Source: an uncultured Dorea sp. (GTDB lineage Bacteria > Bacillota_A > Clostridia > Lachnospirales > Lachnospiraceae). From it: a stretch of 48,815 nt of DNA. The stretch covers positions 1-48,815 of the forward strand of contig CAJTRO010000027.1 of NCBI GenBank assembly GCA_910579015.1. The letters run 5' to 3'. Position numbers and translations under genes: made by a program. A model generated the notes under the pieces. The model did not search any database and had not been told where the DNA came from. It saw nothing but the letters and a program-made list of their open reading frames with translations. This document shows positions 17,826 to 25,811 of this stretch, piece by piece (the first letter of the stretch is position 1; each line of letters starts with the position of its first letter).

Positions 17826-18974
17826 ATGAAAATACGAAAAATAGAGACATTTAAGGTACAGCCAAGATGGTGTTTCCTGAAGATCACGACAGAGAGCGGA
17901 ATTACCGGATGGGGCGAACCGGTAATAGAGGGGAAAGCGGATACTGTTGAGACGGCGGTCCATGAGATGGCCGATTATATCATCGGAAAGTCGGCGGAGA
18001 ATATCGAGGACATTTTCCAGACGCTTTACCGCGGGGCATTCTACCGGGGAGGTCCGATCCTCAGCAGCGCGATGTCAGGAATTGACCAGGCATTGTGGGA
18101 TATCAAGGGGAAGGCACACCAGATGCCGGTCTATGATTTCTTTGGAGGCCCGGTGAAGGATAAGATGAGGGTGTACTGCTGGATTGGAGGCGACCGCCCG
18201 GCGGACACAGCCTGGGCGGCCATGGAAAAATACGAGCAGGGATATTCGGCGGTGAAGATGAATGCGACGCCGGAGATTGCGTGGATTGATAATTACAAGG
18301 TAGTGGAAGACGTGCTGGAGCGTGTGGGAAGTATCCGGGATAAACTGGGGTATAAGATGGATATAGCGCTGGATTTCCATGGCCGTGTACATAAGGGGAT
18401 GGCAAAGGTGCTGATGAAGGAGCTGGAGCAGTTTCATCCGATGTTCGTGGAGGAGCCTGTATTGTGTGAGAATGAAGAGGCGTTCAGGGAATTGAAGAGC
18501 TGTACAAGCATTCCTATCGCAACGGGTGAGCGGAATTTCACGCGCTGGGGCTTCAAATCCATGATTACCGGAGGAGGAGTGGACATCATCCAGCCGGACT
18601 TAAGCCATGCAGGAGGGATCTCGGAGGTGCGCCGGATCGCGGCGATGGCGGAAGCCTACGATATTGCGGTGGCTCCGCACTGCCCGTTGGGGCCGGTCGC
18701 GCTTGCAAGCTGTCTACAGCTTGACTTCTGCACCCAGAATGCATTTATCCAGGAGCAGAGCCTAGGGATCCATTATAATGAAGGTTCCGATCTGCTGGAT
18801 TATCTTGTGGATAAGAGTGTGTTCGAATACCAGGACGGGTATGTACTGCGCCCGAAGCTTCCCGGGCTTGGGATTGAAGTCAATGAAGAGAAGGTGCGGA
18901 AGATGGCAGAGAACTGGAAAGCGTGGAGGAATCCGGTGTGGAGAACGCAGGATGGGAATGTTGCGGAGTGGTAG
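17826..18974 (+). CDS. dgoD: D-galactonate dehydratase
   Basis: Enolase-superfamily enzyme that removes water from D-galactonate to give 2-keto-3-deoxy-D-galactonate. The 382-residue length equals that of E. coli DgoD, and the sequence follows it closely from PRW.FLKI and GWGEPVIEG through FYRGGPIL to the end RNPVWR and NVAEW. Metal ligands D183, E209 and E235 and catalytic H185 and H285 stand at the same residue numbers as in the E. coli enzyme. It is the last gene of the operon, followed by a strong terminator. This is the firmest functional call of the operon and anchors the galactonate interpretation. Confidence 0.96.
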   Translation: MKIRKIETFKVQPRWCFLKITTESGITGWGEPVIEGKADTVETAVHEMADYIIGKSAENIEDIFQTLYRGAFYRGGPILSSAMSGIDQALWDIKGKAHQMPVYDFFGGPVKDKMRVYCWIGGDRPADTAWAAMEKYEQGYSAVKMNATPEIAWIDNYKVVEDVLERVGSIRDKLGYKMDIALDFHGRVHKGMAKVLMKELEQFHPMFVEEPVLCENEEAFRELKSCTSIPIATGERNFTRWGFKSMITGGGVDIIQPDLSHAGGISEVRRIAAMAEAYDIAVAPHCPLGPVALASCLQLDFCTQNAFIQEQSLGIHYNEGSDLLDYLVDKSVFEYQDGYVLRPKLPGLGIEVNEEKVRKMAENWKAWRNPVWRTQDGNVAEW

Positions 18975-18992
18975 GGACTGTCTGTCTATGAA

Positions 18993-19023
18993 GGGGCTGT
19001 TGCAATTGCAACAGCCTCTTTGG
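18993..19023. terminator. Convergent terminator between dgoD and the AAA ATPase gene
   Basis: A perfect palindrome GGCTGTTGCAA/TTGCAACAGCC (18995-19016), flanked by extra G-C pairs and TCTTT. It lies between two converging genes and can stop both. Confidence 0.75.
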
Positions 19024-19037
19024 CAAAATGAATTTGC

Positions 19038-20723
19038 TTATCCGATCAGAACGTGCTTTCCTTCAAAAGCAAAACCGTATTTTCTGATGCGTTCCGGCGG
19101 GATTCCTTTTAATTCTAAAGATGACGCGTACTTCATCCGTTCAATTTGTTTAAGCGCCTCATCGACAGTATCTTTCAGGGTATCTTCTTCGGCTTTATCG
19201 TGTACCTTAAATTCCAGAATGATTGCATCGTCTTTATCATTTTGCGGTTCCAGTATTACATCATATCTTCCAAGCCCGCTCTCGCGGTTAGAAAGAACGG
19301 AGTATCTGCCTGTAAGATCGACGATCAGCCCAAGGACAAAACCATGGTAGAAACGTTCGGGTTCCGTCTCCTCTGACGGATGTGTCCCTGTATCGAAACA
19401 GCTGAAGGTCGTCAAAGCAACCTTGTTCATATACTGGTTCATCGCTCTTTTATCTCCTGCTAACAGGGCCTGGATGAATTTATTGTATGCGGGAGTAAAT
19501 TCTGCAAACCAGTCTTCGATCATATTTTTGAGCATCAGTAAGACTTCTTTGTTGGTTACTGCAAGCTCATATATTTCCCGTCCCCGCTCATCGTCGAATG
19601 TATAGTTTATGAGTCTCAGGTATCCGCTTGCCAGCATCAGGCTCCAGATGGCGCTTCTCTTAGTATCTAACTGACTGAATACTACCTGTTCATCGAGCTG
19701 TGTGCAAAGAGTTTTTCCGTTCAACAGGTCTTCCATATTAATCTTTATATCGGCGTTTCCTTCGCGGATCATTTTACTGATCAAGCTGTTGCTGCTTGTG
19801 TTTGTCCAATAGGGAGCCAGTTTCTTTTTGTCAAGGTAATTGGTAATAGACCAGGGGTTATAGATGTCTGTTCTGCTTCCGAAGGTAAATCCATTGTACC
19901 AGGCTCTCACCTTATCCTTTTGAGAAGTTAATCCATATTCGTTCAATGCATCAAATACTTCTTCTTGCGCAAATCCAAATGAATCTTTGTATTTTTCGGA
20001 AGTTGTGGTGACGACTTCTAAGTTATTGAGATCGGAAAAAATGGATTCTTTGCTGATTCTGGTAATTCCGGTCATGAGAGCACGTTCCATATAGGGATTG
20101 CTTTTAAAGGCTGCATTGAACAGATTCCTGATAAACAGAGCAAGCTCGTTCCAATATCCGTTGATGAAAGCCTCCTGCATAGGCGTATCATATTCATCCA
20201 GAAGGATGATTACCTTTTTTCCATAATATCGCGCAAGGTAATCGGATAAAATATTAAGAGAATCTGTTGCAAGATCGTCATCCATATCAACCGATATGTC
20301 TGTGTAGGTTTTCTTCTCGTCCTCGTTTAGTTTATCACTTGACAGCAGGAAATCGTAATGATTATATAAGTTCTTGATAATCCGGCATATTTTTCTGCGG
20401 GTATTGACGAAGGAGGTTTCCTTTAATTTTGCAAAGCTTAGTGATATGACAGGATATGTTCCTTGGAGCTTTTGGTATTTTTCTTCTTTCCAAATGCTTA
20501 AATTCCGGAACAAATCGTCTCTTTTGGCGTATTCCAGGGAAAAGAACTGCTCTGTCATACTCATGTTTAATGTTTTGCCGAATCGTCTCGGGCGGGTGAT
20601 CAAAGTTACTGCGTCGTCATTTTCCCACCATTCCTTTATGAACGACGTCTTATCTACATAGAAGTTATTGTTTGTAATGATCTGTTCAAAACTTTGATGT
20701 CCTATTCCAACGGTTCTTGCCAT
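19038..20723 (-). CDS. AAA-ATPase-like protein with C-terminal PD-(D/E)XK nuclease domain
   Basis: A 561-residue protein of the widespread AAA-ATPase_like/PDDEXK_9 family found in many paralogous copies in gut anaerobes. The N-terminal NTPase has a variant P-loop TRPRRFGKT (43-51) and a Walker B-like VIILLDEYDTP. The middle is helical. The C-terminus holds a nuclease-like core (GRYDVILEP, then IILEFKV). The function is unknown; such genes behave like selfish or defence-type cargo. I start at ATG 20723. The strong AAAGGAGG lies 14 bp upstream, longer than usual, and an in-frame GTG inside it is implausible. It is more AT-rich than the neighbouring catabolic genes and has its own promoter. Confidence 0.85.
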   Translation of the reverse strand: MARTVGIGHQSFEQIITNNNFYVDKTSFIKEWWENDDAVTLITRPRRFGKTLNMSMTEQFFSLEYAKRDDLFRNLSIWKEEKYQKLQGTYPVISLSFAKLKETSFVNTRRKICRIIKNLYNHYDFLLSSDKLNEDEKKTYTDISVDMDDDLATDSLNILSDYLARYYGKKVIILLDEYDTPMQEAFINGYWNELALFIRNLFNAAFKSNPYMERALMTGITRISKESIFSDLNNLEVVTTTSEKYKDSFGFAQEEVFDALNEYGLTSQKDKVRAWYNGFTFGSRTDIYNPWSITNYLDKKKLAPYWTNTSSNSLISKMIREGNADIKINMEDLLNGKTLCTQLDEQVVFSQLDTKRSAIWSLMLASGYLRLINYTFDDERGREIYELAVTNKEVLLMLKNMIEDWFAEFTPAYNKFIQALLAGDKRAMNQYMNKVALTTFSCFDTGTHPSEETEPERFYHGFVLGLIVDLTGRYSVLSNRESGLGRYDVILEPQNDKDDAIILEFKVHDKAEEDTLKDTVDEALKQIERMKYASSLELKGIPPERIRKYGFAFEGKHVLIG

Positions 20724-20767
20724 GTCTGTTGTCTGCACCTCCTTTGGATTTATTTGTCTGTATTATC

Positions 20768-20796
20768 ATTATACATGATTAAGTCAAGGAGTACAA
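20768..20796 (-). promoter_or_regulatory. Sigma-A-type promoter of the AAA-ATPase gene
   Basis: On the minus strand TTGTAC (20796-20791) and a perfect TATAAT (20773-20768) are separated by 17 bp, about 45 bp before the start codon. Confidence 0.65.
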
Positions 20797-20823
20797 TGAT
20801 TCGGCAGGATTGCCGGGATATTA

Positions 20824-20854
20824 TTGACAAATCCAGCATTATGTTATAACATAA
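20824..20854 (+). promoter_or_regulatory. Promoter with palindromic operator, epimerase gene
   Basis: TTGACA (20824-20829), 17 bp, TAACAT (20847-20852). The -10 box is part of the perfect 16-bp palindrome TTATGTTATAACATAA (20839-20854), so a bound dimer would cover it. A further half-site ACATAATGT follows at 20857-20865. The same arrangement recurs at 21799 and 24470. Confidence 0.8.
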
Positions 20855-20900
20855 CAACATAATGTAATCCGAAAATAATATCTTACAAGGAGGGCACTCA

Positions 20901-21788
20901 ATGAAATATGGAATCTATTTTGCCTACTGGGAGAAGCAATGGGCGACCGACTACAAAAAGTATATCGAGAAGGTCCGCAATCTTGGATTTGATATACTGG
21001 AAATCTCATGTGCGGCATTAAAGGATATCTCCACCGCCGAGATGGATGATTTAAAGTCAGAGGCGAAAGCCCAGGGAGTGATACTGACCGCAGGGTACGG
21101 TCCGTCTGCTTCAGAGAATCTGGCCTCTGCCGATGAGGCTGTCACGAAGTATGCCATCGGCTTTTACACGGATATCTTAAAGAAGCTGGAGTATCTTGAC
21201 ATCCATACGATCGGAGGCGGTATCTATTCATACTGGCCGGTTGATTATTCCAGGCCCATAGACAAGGCGGGAGACTGGGAGAGGAGCGTCAGGAATGTGC
21301 GGACGGTCGCAAAGATTGCCGGGGAATGCGGTGTAGACTACTGTCTGGAAGTATTGAACCGGTTCGAGGGATATCTTCTGAATACATCCAGAGAGGCGGT
21401 ACAGTTTGTGGAGGAAGTGGATGTTCCGGCCGCGAAGGTAATGCTGGATACCTTCCATATGAATATTGAGGAGGACAGTATGGTTGATGCGATCTTGACG
21501 GCGGGTGATAAGCTGGGGCATTTCCATGTGGGTGAGAATAACCGGCGCTGTCCGGGGAAAGGGTATCTTCCATGGAGCGAGATTGGACAGGCCCTGCGTC
21601 GTATCGGATATGACAAGAACGTCGTGATGGAACCCTTCGTGCTGATGGGCGGAGAAGTTGGCAGTGACATTAAGATATGGAGAAGCCTCTGCCATGATGA
21701 ATCGAAGCTGGATCTGGATGCCAGAAATTCTGTGGCATATCTCAGACATGTGTTCAGCGGCCCGTACTCTGATTATACAAATGCATAA
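20901..21788 (+). CDS. D-allulose (psicose)/tagatose 3-epimerase
   Basis: TIM-barrel ketohexose 3-epimerase, 295 residues, interconverting ketohexoses such as D-fructose and D-allulose. The sequence closely follows the Clostridium D-psicose 3-epimerases: start MKYGIYFAYW, GDWERSV, LEVLNRFE, VMLDTFHMNIEEDS and VVMEPFV. The four metal ligands E150, D183, H209 and E244 fall at the same numbers as in the C. cellulolyticum enzyme. The loop HFHVGENNRRCPGKG (residues 207-221) replaces the usual HTGECNR text; the CysGlu pair of relatives (GEC) is GEN here, which may change sugar preference. ATG 20901 follows AAGGAGGG. It is under the palindromic operator and probably feeds a rare ketose into the dehydrogenases of the locus. 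Confidence 0.9.
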   Translation: MKYGIYFAYWEKQWATDYKKYIEKVRNLGFDILEISCAALKDISTAEMDDLKSEAKAQGVILTAGYGPSASENLASADEAVTKYAIGFYTDILKKLEYLDIHTIGGGIYSYWPVDYSRPIDKAGDWERSVRNVRTVAKIAGECGVDYCLEVLNRFEGYLLNTSREAVQFVEEVDVPAAKVMLDTFHMNIEEDSMVDAILTAGDKLGHFHVGENNRRCPGKGYLPWSEIGQALRRIGYDKNVVMEPFVLMGGEVGSDIKIWRSLCHDESKLDLDARNSVAYLRHVFSGPYSDYTNA

Positions 21789-21798
21789 GTATAGGATA

Positions 21799-21828
21799 TT
21801 GACAAAAAGTGTTTTATGTTATAACATA
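21799..21828 (+). promoter_or_regulatory. Promoter with palindromic operator, SDR gene
   Basis: TTGACA (21799-21804), 17 bp, TAACAT (21822-21827), inside the palindrome TATGTTATAACATA (21815-21828). The layout is identical to that of the epimerase promoter. Confidence 0.8.
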
Positions 21829-21872
21829 GTTACATAATATCGATACACATTTATGGCAAAGGAGAGGAAGAT

Positions 21873-22649
21873 ATGAACGCACTGGAAAAAATGTTTTCTC
21901 TGGAAGGAAAGACCGTCATCGTCACCGGAGGAGCACAGGGAATTGGTAAGGTGGCAGCGACACGTATGGCGGAAGTAGGAGCGGATATTGTTATTTTCGA
22001 TATGCAGGAGGAGAAGGCAAAAGAGACGGCCGCCCAGATTGCAGAGGCCACAGGAAAGAAAGTCATAGCTTACGGCGTTGATGTGACGGATCCCGCACAG
22101 GTGAAAGCGGCGATTGAGAAGGCGGACGCTGATATGGGAGGTCTTGACCATCTGTTTAACAATGCAGGGATCGTTCTCCACAAATCTGCGTATGATGTAG
22201 AACCATCTGAGTGGGCGAAGGTAATTGACGTCAACCTGAACGGGGAATACTACATGGCTTCAGAGTTTGCAAGATACTTAAAAGGCAAGGGGAAGAAAGG
22301 TGCAATCTGCAACACGGCGTCTATGTCCGGGCATATCGTGAACTGGCCGCAGGAGCAGGCTTCTTACAATGCATCTAAGGCCGCTGTGATCCATATGACC
22401 AAATCTCTTGCTGTTGAGTATTGTAAAGATGGAATCCGCGTGAACTGTATCAGTCCGGGATATATGTATACAGAGCTGACCTGTCATGTGAATCAGGACT
22501 GGCAGGACAGATGGATGGATCTTACGCCATATGGCAGATACGGGAAGCCGGAAGAGCTCTGCGGCGCAATAATCTATCTTCTGTCAGAGTCAGCATCCTT
22601 CACGTCAGGTGCGGATATTGTTGTGGATGGCTGTTTTACCTGCGTATAA
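21873..22649 (+). CDS. Short-chain dehydrogenase/reductase, probable ketose/polyol oxidoreductase
   Basis: Classical SDR, 258 residues. NAD(P)-binding motif TGGAQGIG (18-25), NNAG near 96-99, and catalytic S152, Y165 and K169 (YNASK). The C-terminal part GADIVVDGCFTCV is usual for sugar alcohol SDRs. The acidic D53 after the second strand (IVIFDMQ) favours NAD(H). Relatives include sorbose reductase, L-xylulose reductase and gluconate 5-dehydrogenase, so a ketose-to-polyol step on the product of the epimerase is the best guess. It has its own operator-promoter and a strong terminator after it, so it forms a one-gene unit or the end of the epimerase transcript. Confidence 0.85.
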   Translation: MNALEKMFSLEGKTVIVTGGAQGIGKVAATRMAEVGADIVIFDMQEEKAKETAAQIAEATGKKVIAYGVDVTDPAQVKAAIEKADADMGGLDHLFNNAGIVLHKSAYDVEPSEWAKVIDVNLNGEYYMASEFARYLKGKGKKGAICNTASMSGHIVNWPQEQASYNASKAAVIHMTKSLAVEYCKDGIRVNCISPGYMYTELTCHVNQDWQDRWMDLTPYGRYGKPEELCGAIIYLLSESASFTSGADIVVDGCFTCV

Positions 22650-22679
22650 TTGCAGGTTAATAAAAGAGGGATAATTACA

Positions 22680-22718
22680 GGGAGGCATGTGACTTGTCGG
22701 GTTACATGCCTCCCTTTT
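22680..22718 (+). terminator. Intrinsic terminator after the SDR gene
   Basis: GGGAGGCATGT (22680-22690) pairs exactly with ACATGCCTCCC (22704-22714), followed by TTTT. Confidence 0.88.
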
Positions 22719-22824
22719 ATGACTAGCTGTGAATCGACAGCCTTTTTTTATATGATTAAAGCTAGATTAAGAGCAAAAAAAAGAAGAAATCAGAAAGTTT
22801 TTGCGAAATATCAGTAAAAACTAT

Positions 22825-22852
22825 TTGCTATACAGAACTTTTTGGATATACT
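22825..22852 (+). promoter_or_regulatory. Promoter of the AAA_14/DUF4143 gene
   Basis: TTGCTA (22825-22830), 16 bp, TATACT (22847-22852), about 20 bp before the start codon. It carries no copy of the locus palindrome, so this gene is not part of the regulon. Confidence 0.55.
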
Positions 22853-22873
22853 AATAGTAAAGGAGACAATATT

Positions 22874-24073
22874 ATGATTATAAGACCACACTATTTAGAT
22901 TTACTGAAAACCTACCGTGATGTACCTCTGGTAAAAATCCTTGCGGGTATTCGCCGTTGTGGTAAATCCACAATTTTAGATATGTTGCAGGATGATTTGA
23001 TAAAAAGCGGCGTTTCCACCGGCCACATCATCCATATGTGTTACACCTCGGAAGATTTTGACGACGGCATGACCGACAAGGATATGTATAACGACATTAA
23101 AGAGAAAATGACTGACGGTGAGTGTTATTATCTTCTGCTTGATGAAGTACAGGAAATCACAGGCTGGGAAAAGGCTGTCAACAGTTTGCTTGAAAACGCC
23201 AATACAGATATATATGTGACCGGCTCCAATTCCAAACTGATGTCAAGTGAAATATCCACCTACCTGACGGGACGATATATCTCTATCCCCGTGTTTACGC
23301 TGTCCTTTGCCGAGTATATAGAGTTCAAAAAGGCAAGCGGACGCACGCCGAGAGAACTGCTTACCGAATATATCCGCATGGGCGGTTTTCCTATCGTTGC
23401 ACTGAGCAGTTTTGACGAGGGTGCGGCCTATCAGATCGTTGAGGGTATTTACAATTCCGTTATCACCAGTGATATAACAAGACGGCACAATATTACGAAT
23501 TTTGATTTGTTCAACCGTGTTGTGAAGTATGTGGTTGAAAATGTCGGCAAGACCTTTTCCGCAAACGCTATCGTGAAGTTTTTGAAAAGCGAGGGACGTT
23601 CTCTCTCGGTGGAATCTGTATATAACTATCTGGAATGGCTGGAAAAAGCCTTTGCAATCTACCGTTGCTGGCGATACGATCTGCAAGGCAGATCCGTACT
23701 GAAAACGCAGGAGAAATTCTATCTGGCTGACGCTTCTCTGAAATACTGCATGATGGGCTTCAATCCGAAGTCTGTTGCCGCCATGCTTGAAAATATCGTG
23801 TATTTTGAGCTTCGAAGAAAAGGTTATGAGGTCTATATCGGCAAGAACGAAACGAAAGAAATTGACTTTGTGGCGGTACGGCGCGACGAGCGTATCTATG
23901 TGCAGGTGTGTCGTAATCTGCCGGAGGAATCCGACCGTGAGGTTGCCAACCTGCTTGAAATCAAAGACCACTATCCTAAGTATGTTGTAACCCTCGATGA
24001 GCTTGCAGGGGGCAATATCAACGGAGTGAAGATTGTGCATTTTGTGGATTTTTTGTTAACTGAGGATTATTGA
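22874..24073 (+). CDS. AAA_14/DUF4143 ATPase
   Basis: A 399-residue protein of the AAA_14 plus DUF4143 family, common and often multi-copy in anaerobes. P-loop GIRRCGKST (25-33), Walker B-like YYLLLDEVQEI, then VTGSNSKLMSSE (sensor). The C-terminal DUF4143 half has a nuclease-like end (ETKEIDFVAVRRDERIYVQVC) resembling a PD-(D/E)XK core. The role is unknown. Lower G+C and different codon use from the sugar genes, its own promoter and the fragment of another nuclease gene right behind it suggest it arrived by transfer into the regulon. ATG 22874 follows AAAGGAGA. Confidence 0.88.
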   Translation: MIIRPHYLDLLKTYRDVPLVKILAGIRRCGKSTILDMLQDDLIKSGVSTGHIIHMCYTSEDFDDGMTDKDMYNDIKEKMTDGECYYLLLDEVQEITGWEKAVNSLLENANTDIYVTGSNSKLMSSEISTYLTGRYISIPVFTLSFAEYIEFKKASGRTPRELLTEYIRMGGFPIVALSSFDEGAAYQIVEGIYNSVITSDITRRHNITNFDLFNRVVKYVVENVGKTFSANAIVKFLKSEGRSLSVESVYNYLEWLEKAFAIYRCWRYDLQGRSVLKTQEKFYLADASLKYCMMGFNPKSVAAMLENIVYFELRRKGYEVYIGKNETKEIDFVAVRRDERIYVQVCRNLPEESDREVANLLEIKDHYPKYVVTLDELAGGNINGVKIVHFVDFLLTEDY

Positions 24074-24162
24074 AATGTTTTGTATTGATAGATTTGAAAA
24101 CGCATAAACTGACACATCAGGATATAGGGCAGATGGATATGTATATCAGAATGTTTTATTAA
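24073..24162 (+). pseudogene. C-terminal scrap of a YhcG/DUF1016-type nuclease gene
   Basis: In the frame of TTT at 24079 the DNA reads KCFVLIDLKTHKL, then THQDIGQMDMYIRMF and a stop at 24160. This is the hallmark PD-(D/E)XK strand region of DUF1016 (YhcG) proteins. Nothing of the rest of the gene is left: the upstream part is the DUF4143 gene, whose stop touches the scrap. No start codon or ribosome site serves it. The wording was recognised from memory of the family. Confidence 0.75.
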
Positions 24163-24203
24163 GACATCAAAGATTCAGGATGGATTTTTGGTGTCTTTTT
24201 TGT
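24161..24203 (+). terminator. Intrinsic terminator after the DUF4143 gene/nuclease scrap
   Basis: AAGACATCAAA (24161-24171) pairs with TTTGGTGTCTT (one G-U) ending near 24197, followed by a run of T to 24201. Confidence 0.8.
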
Positions 24204-24469
24204 TGTTCCGCAGTACATCCCCCCCCTGCACAATACAGAACATTTCAATAGAAGGCTGTTCAGAAAAAATATATGTGAATATTTTACGAAAATGAAAATT
24301 AATAAGAATGAGTGTATTTGATAAAACATCAAAAGTGAGCAAAATGTGTAAATATTAGATGAAATTTACACAAATCAGAAAGAGAAAAAATGTACGAACA
24401 GCACAAAAAATAGACAAAAATGTTACGAATTTAACAGTAAAATGCACAAAAACAAGGAATCTGGCTGTG
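24204..24469. other. AT-rich gene-free leader with a 9-bp inverted repeat
   Basis: No open frame with a ribosome site was found. The stretch is A-rich on the plus strand and contains perfect arms TGTGTAAAT (24345-24353) and ATTTACACA (24364-24372) with a 10-base spacer, plus several AAAATGT-like words. It precedes the operator-promoter at 24470. It may be a second regulator site or part of a long upstream control region. Confidence 0.45.
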
Positions 24470-24498
24470 TTGACAACAAAACAATAATGTTATAACAT
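24470..24498 (+). promoter_or_regulatory. Promoter with palindromic operator, zinc dehydrogenase gene
   Basis: TTGACA (24470-24475), 17 bp, TAACAT (24493-24498), inside ATGTTATAACAT (24487-24498). This is the third copy with exactly the same geometry. The mRNA leader to the start codon is about 90 bases. Confidence 0.8.
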
Positions 24499-24592
24499 AG
24501 TATCAAAGCAAATGAAAGAAAATACCAGATCCTAAATTAAAAAATATATTAAAAAATATTAAAAAAATAGATTTATGAAAGGAGTATATATA

Positions 24593-25663
24593 ATGGGGAT
24601 TCCAAAAACGATGAAGGCGCTTGTGGCCTATGACAAAGGGGATTACAGATACGAGCCCGAATATCCGACGCCGGAATGCGGAGCTGACGATATCATCATC
24701 AAGACGGAAGGCTGTGGTGTATGCGCCGGAGACTTGAAGTGTTATCACGGCAATTCTACATGGGGAGACGAGACGCATGAGAAATGGGTGTGGCCGCCGT
24801 TCATCCCGGGGCATGAGTTCCTTGGAAGGATTGTGGAGAAGGGAGAGAACGTCACGGAATACGAGATCGGAGACCGTATCATAGCAGACCAGATCGTGCC
24901 ATGCGGGCAATGTAAGTTTTGCAGAACGGGAAGATACTGGATGTGCCAGCCTCACGCGACATTTGGCTTCCAGAAGGAGAACAACGGCGGGATGGCAGAG
25001 TATGTACGATATCCGAAGACGGCTGTTCTGCACCGTGTTCCGGAAGAGATGCCCTTAGAGCAGGCATTGCTCATTGAGCCGTATGGATGTTCCAAACATG
25101 CCGTGGACCGTGCGCAGATCACGGTGGAAGATGTAGTGGTGATCTCCGGGGCGGGGACGCTTGGACTTGGGATGATCACATATGCGAGGATGATGAATCC
25201 GGCGAAGCTGGTTGTACTGGATATGAAGGATGAACGGCTTGCGAAGGCCAGGGAATTCGGAGCGGATATCGTGATGAACCCCGGAAAGATGGATGTGGTG
25301 AAGGCAATCCAGGAGCTGACAGAGGGGTATGGCTGCGACATCTATATAGAAGCAACAGGCCATCCGTCCAGTGTAGTCCAGGGGCTTAAAGTGATCAGGA
25401 AGCTTGGAAGATTCGTGGAGTTCAGCGTATTTGCCGAGCCGGCGACGGTTGACTGGACGCTGATCGGGGATAACAAGGAATTGGATGTCCTTGGCTCCCA
25501 CTTAAGTCCGTACTGCTATCCGTTTGTAATTGAGAATATCGCGAACGGCAATCTGAAGACGGAAGGCGTAGTGAGTAAGTATTTCCCGGTAGAAGAGTGG
25601 GAAAAGGCATTCGAATACGCAACAGGCAAAGACGGCGATTTTAAAGTGGCAATAAGATTTTAG
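24593..25663 (+). CDS. Zinc-dependent polyol dehydrogenase (threitol/erythritol dehydrogenase-like)
   Basis: MDR-family NAD-dependent dehydrogenase, 356 residues. Catalytic zinc ligands are the cysteine of GVCAGD and the HE of PGHEF. The structural zinc lobe is CGQCKFCRTGRYWMC, and the nucleotide site is VISGAGTLGLGMI. The long loop between the ligands (HGNSTWGDETHEKWVW) is typical of the group annotated as erythritol/L-threitol dehydrogenases, so a short-chain polyol is plausible. I use ATG 24593, because the upstream ATG 24575 overlaps the ribosome site AAAGGAG itself. The gene has the palindromic operator and stands directly before the second sugar importer, with which it may be co-transcribed. 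Confidence 0.85.
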   Translation: MGIPKTMKALVAYDKGDYRYEPEYPTPECGADDIIIKTEGCGVCAGDLKCYHGNSTWGDETHEKWVWPPFIPGHEFLGRIVEKGENVTEYEIGDRIIADQIVPCGQCKFCRTGRYWMCQPHATFGFQKENNGGMAEYVRYPKTAVLHRVPEEMPLEQALLIEPYGCSKHAVDRAQITVEDVVVISGAGTLGLGMITYARMMNPAKLVVLDMKDERLAKAREFGADIVMNPGKMDVVKAIQELTEGYGCDIYIEATGHPSSVVQGLKVIRKLGRFVEFSVFAEPATVDWTLIGDNKELDVLGSHLSPYCYPFVIENIANGNLKTEGVVSKYFPVEEWEKAFEYATGKDGDFKVAIRF

Positions 25664-25811
25664 ACAAAGCTTTTAAAGCGGCCATGAAGTCACATAGGAT
25701 AACAGAAATATCTAAGGGAGGAGGGAATGGAAGCTGGCAGAAAAGATGAAGTGTTGGAGGCTGCTTTACAATAATAATGAAAGAAATAATATATGAAAAG
25801 GAGACCAAAGT
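25664..25811 (+). other. Spacer before the second ABC operon, with a 15-codon open frame
   Basis: ATG 25727 follows AAGGGAGGAGGG and opens a 15-codon frame ending at 25774 (MEAGRKDEVLEAALQ). It may be a leader peptide or chance. I see no palindromic operator and no convincing terminator here, so read-through from 24470 into the ABC genes is likely. Confidence 0.3.

Noticed and set aside
25765..25792. TTTACA-16-TAATAT as promoter of the second binding-protein gene
   Set aside because: The expected transcript start would fall inside the ribosome site, so the leader would be too short for normal translation.
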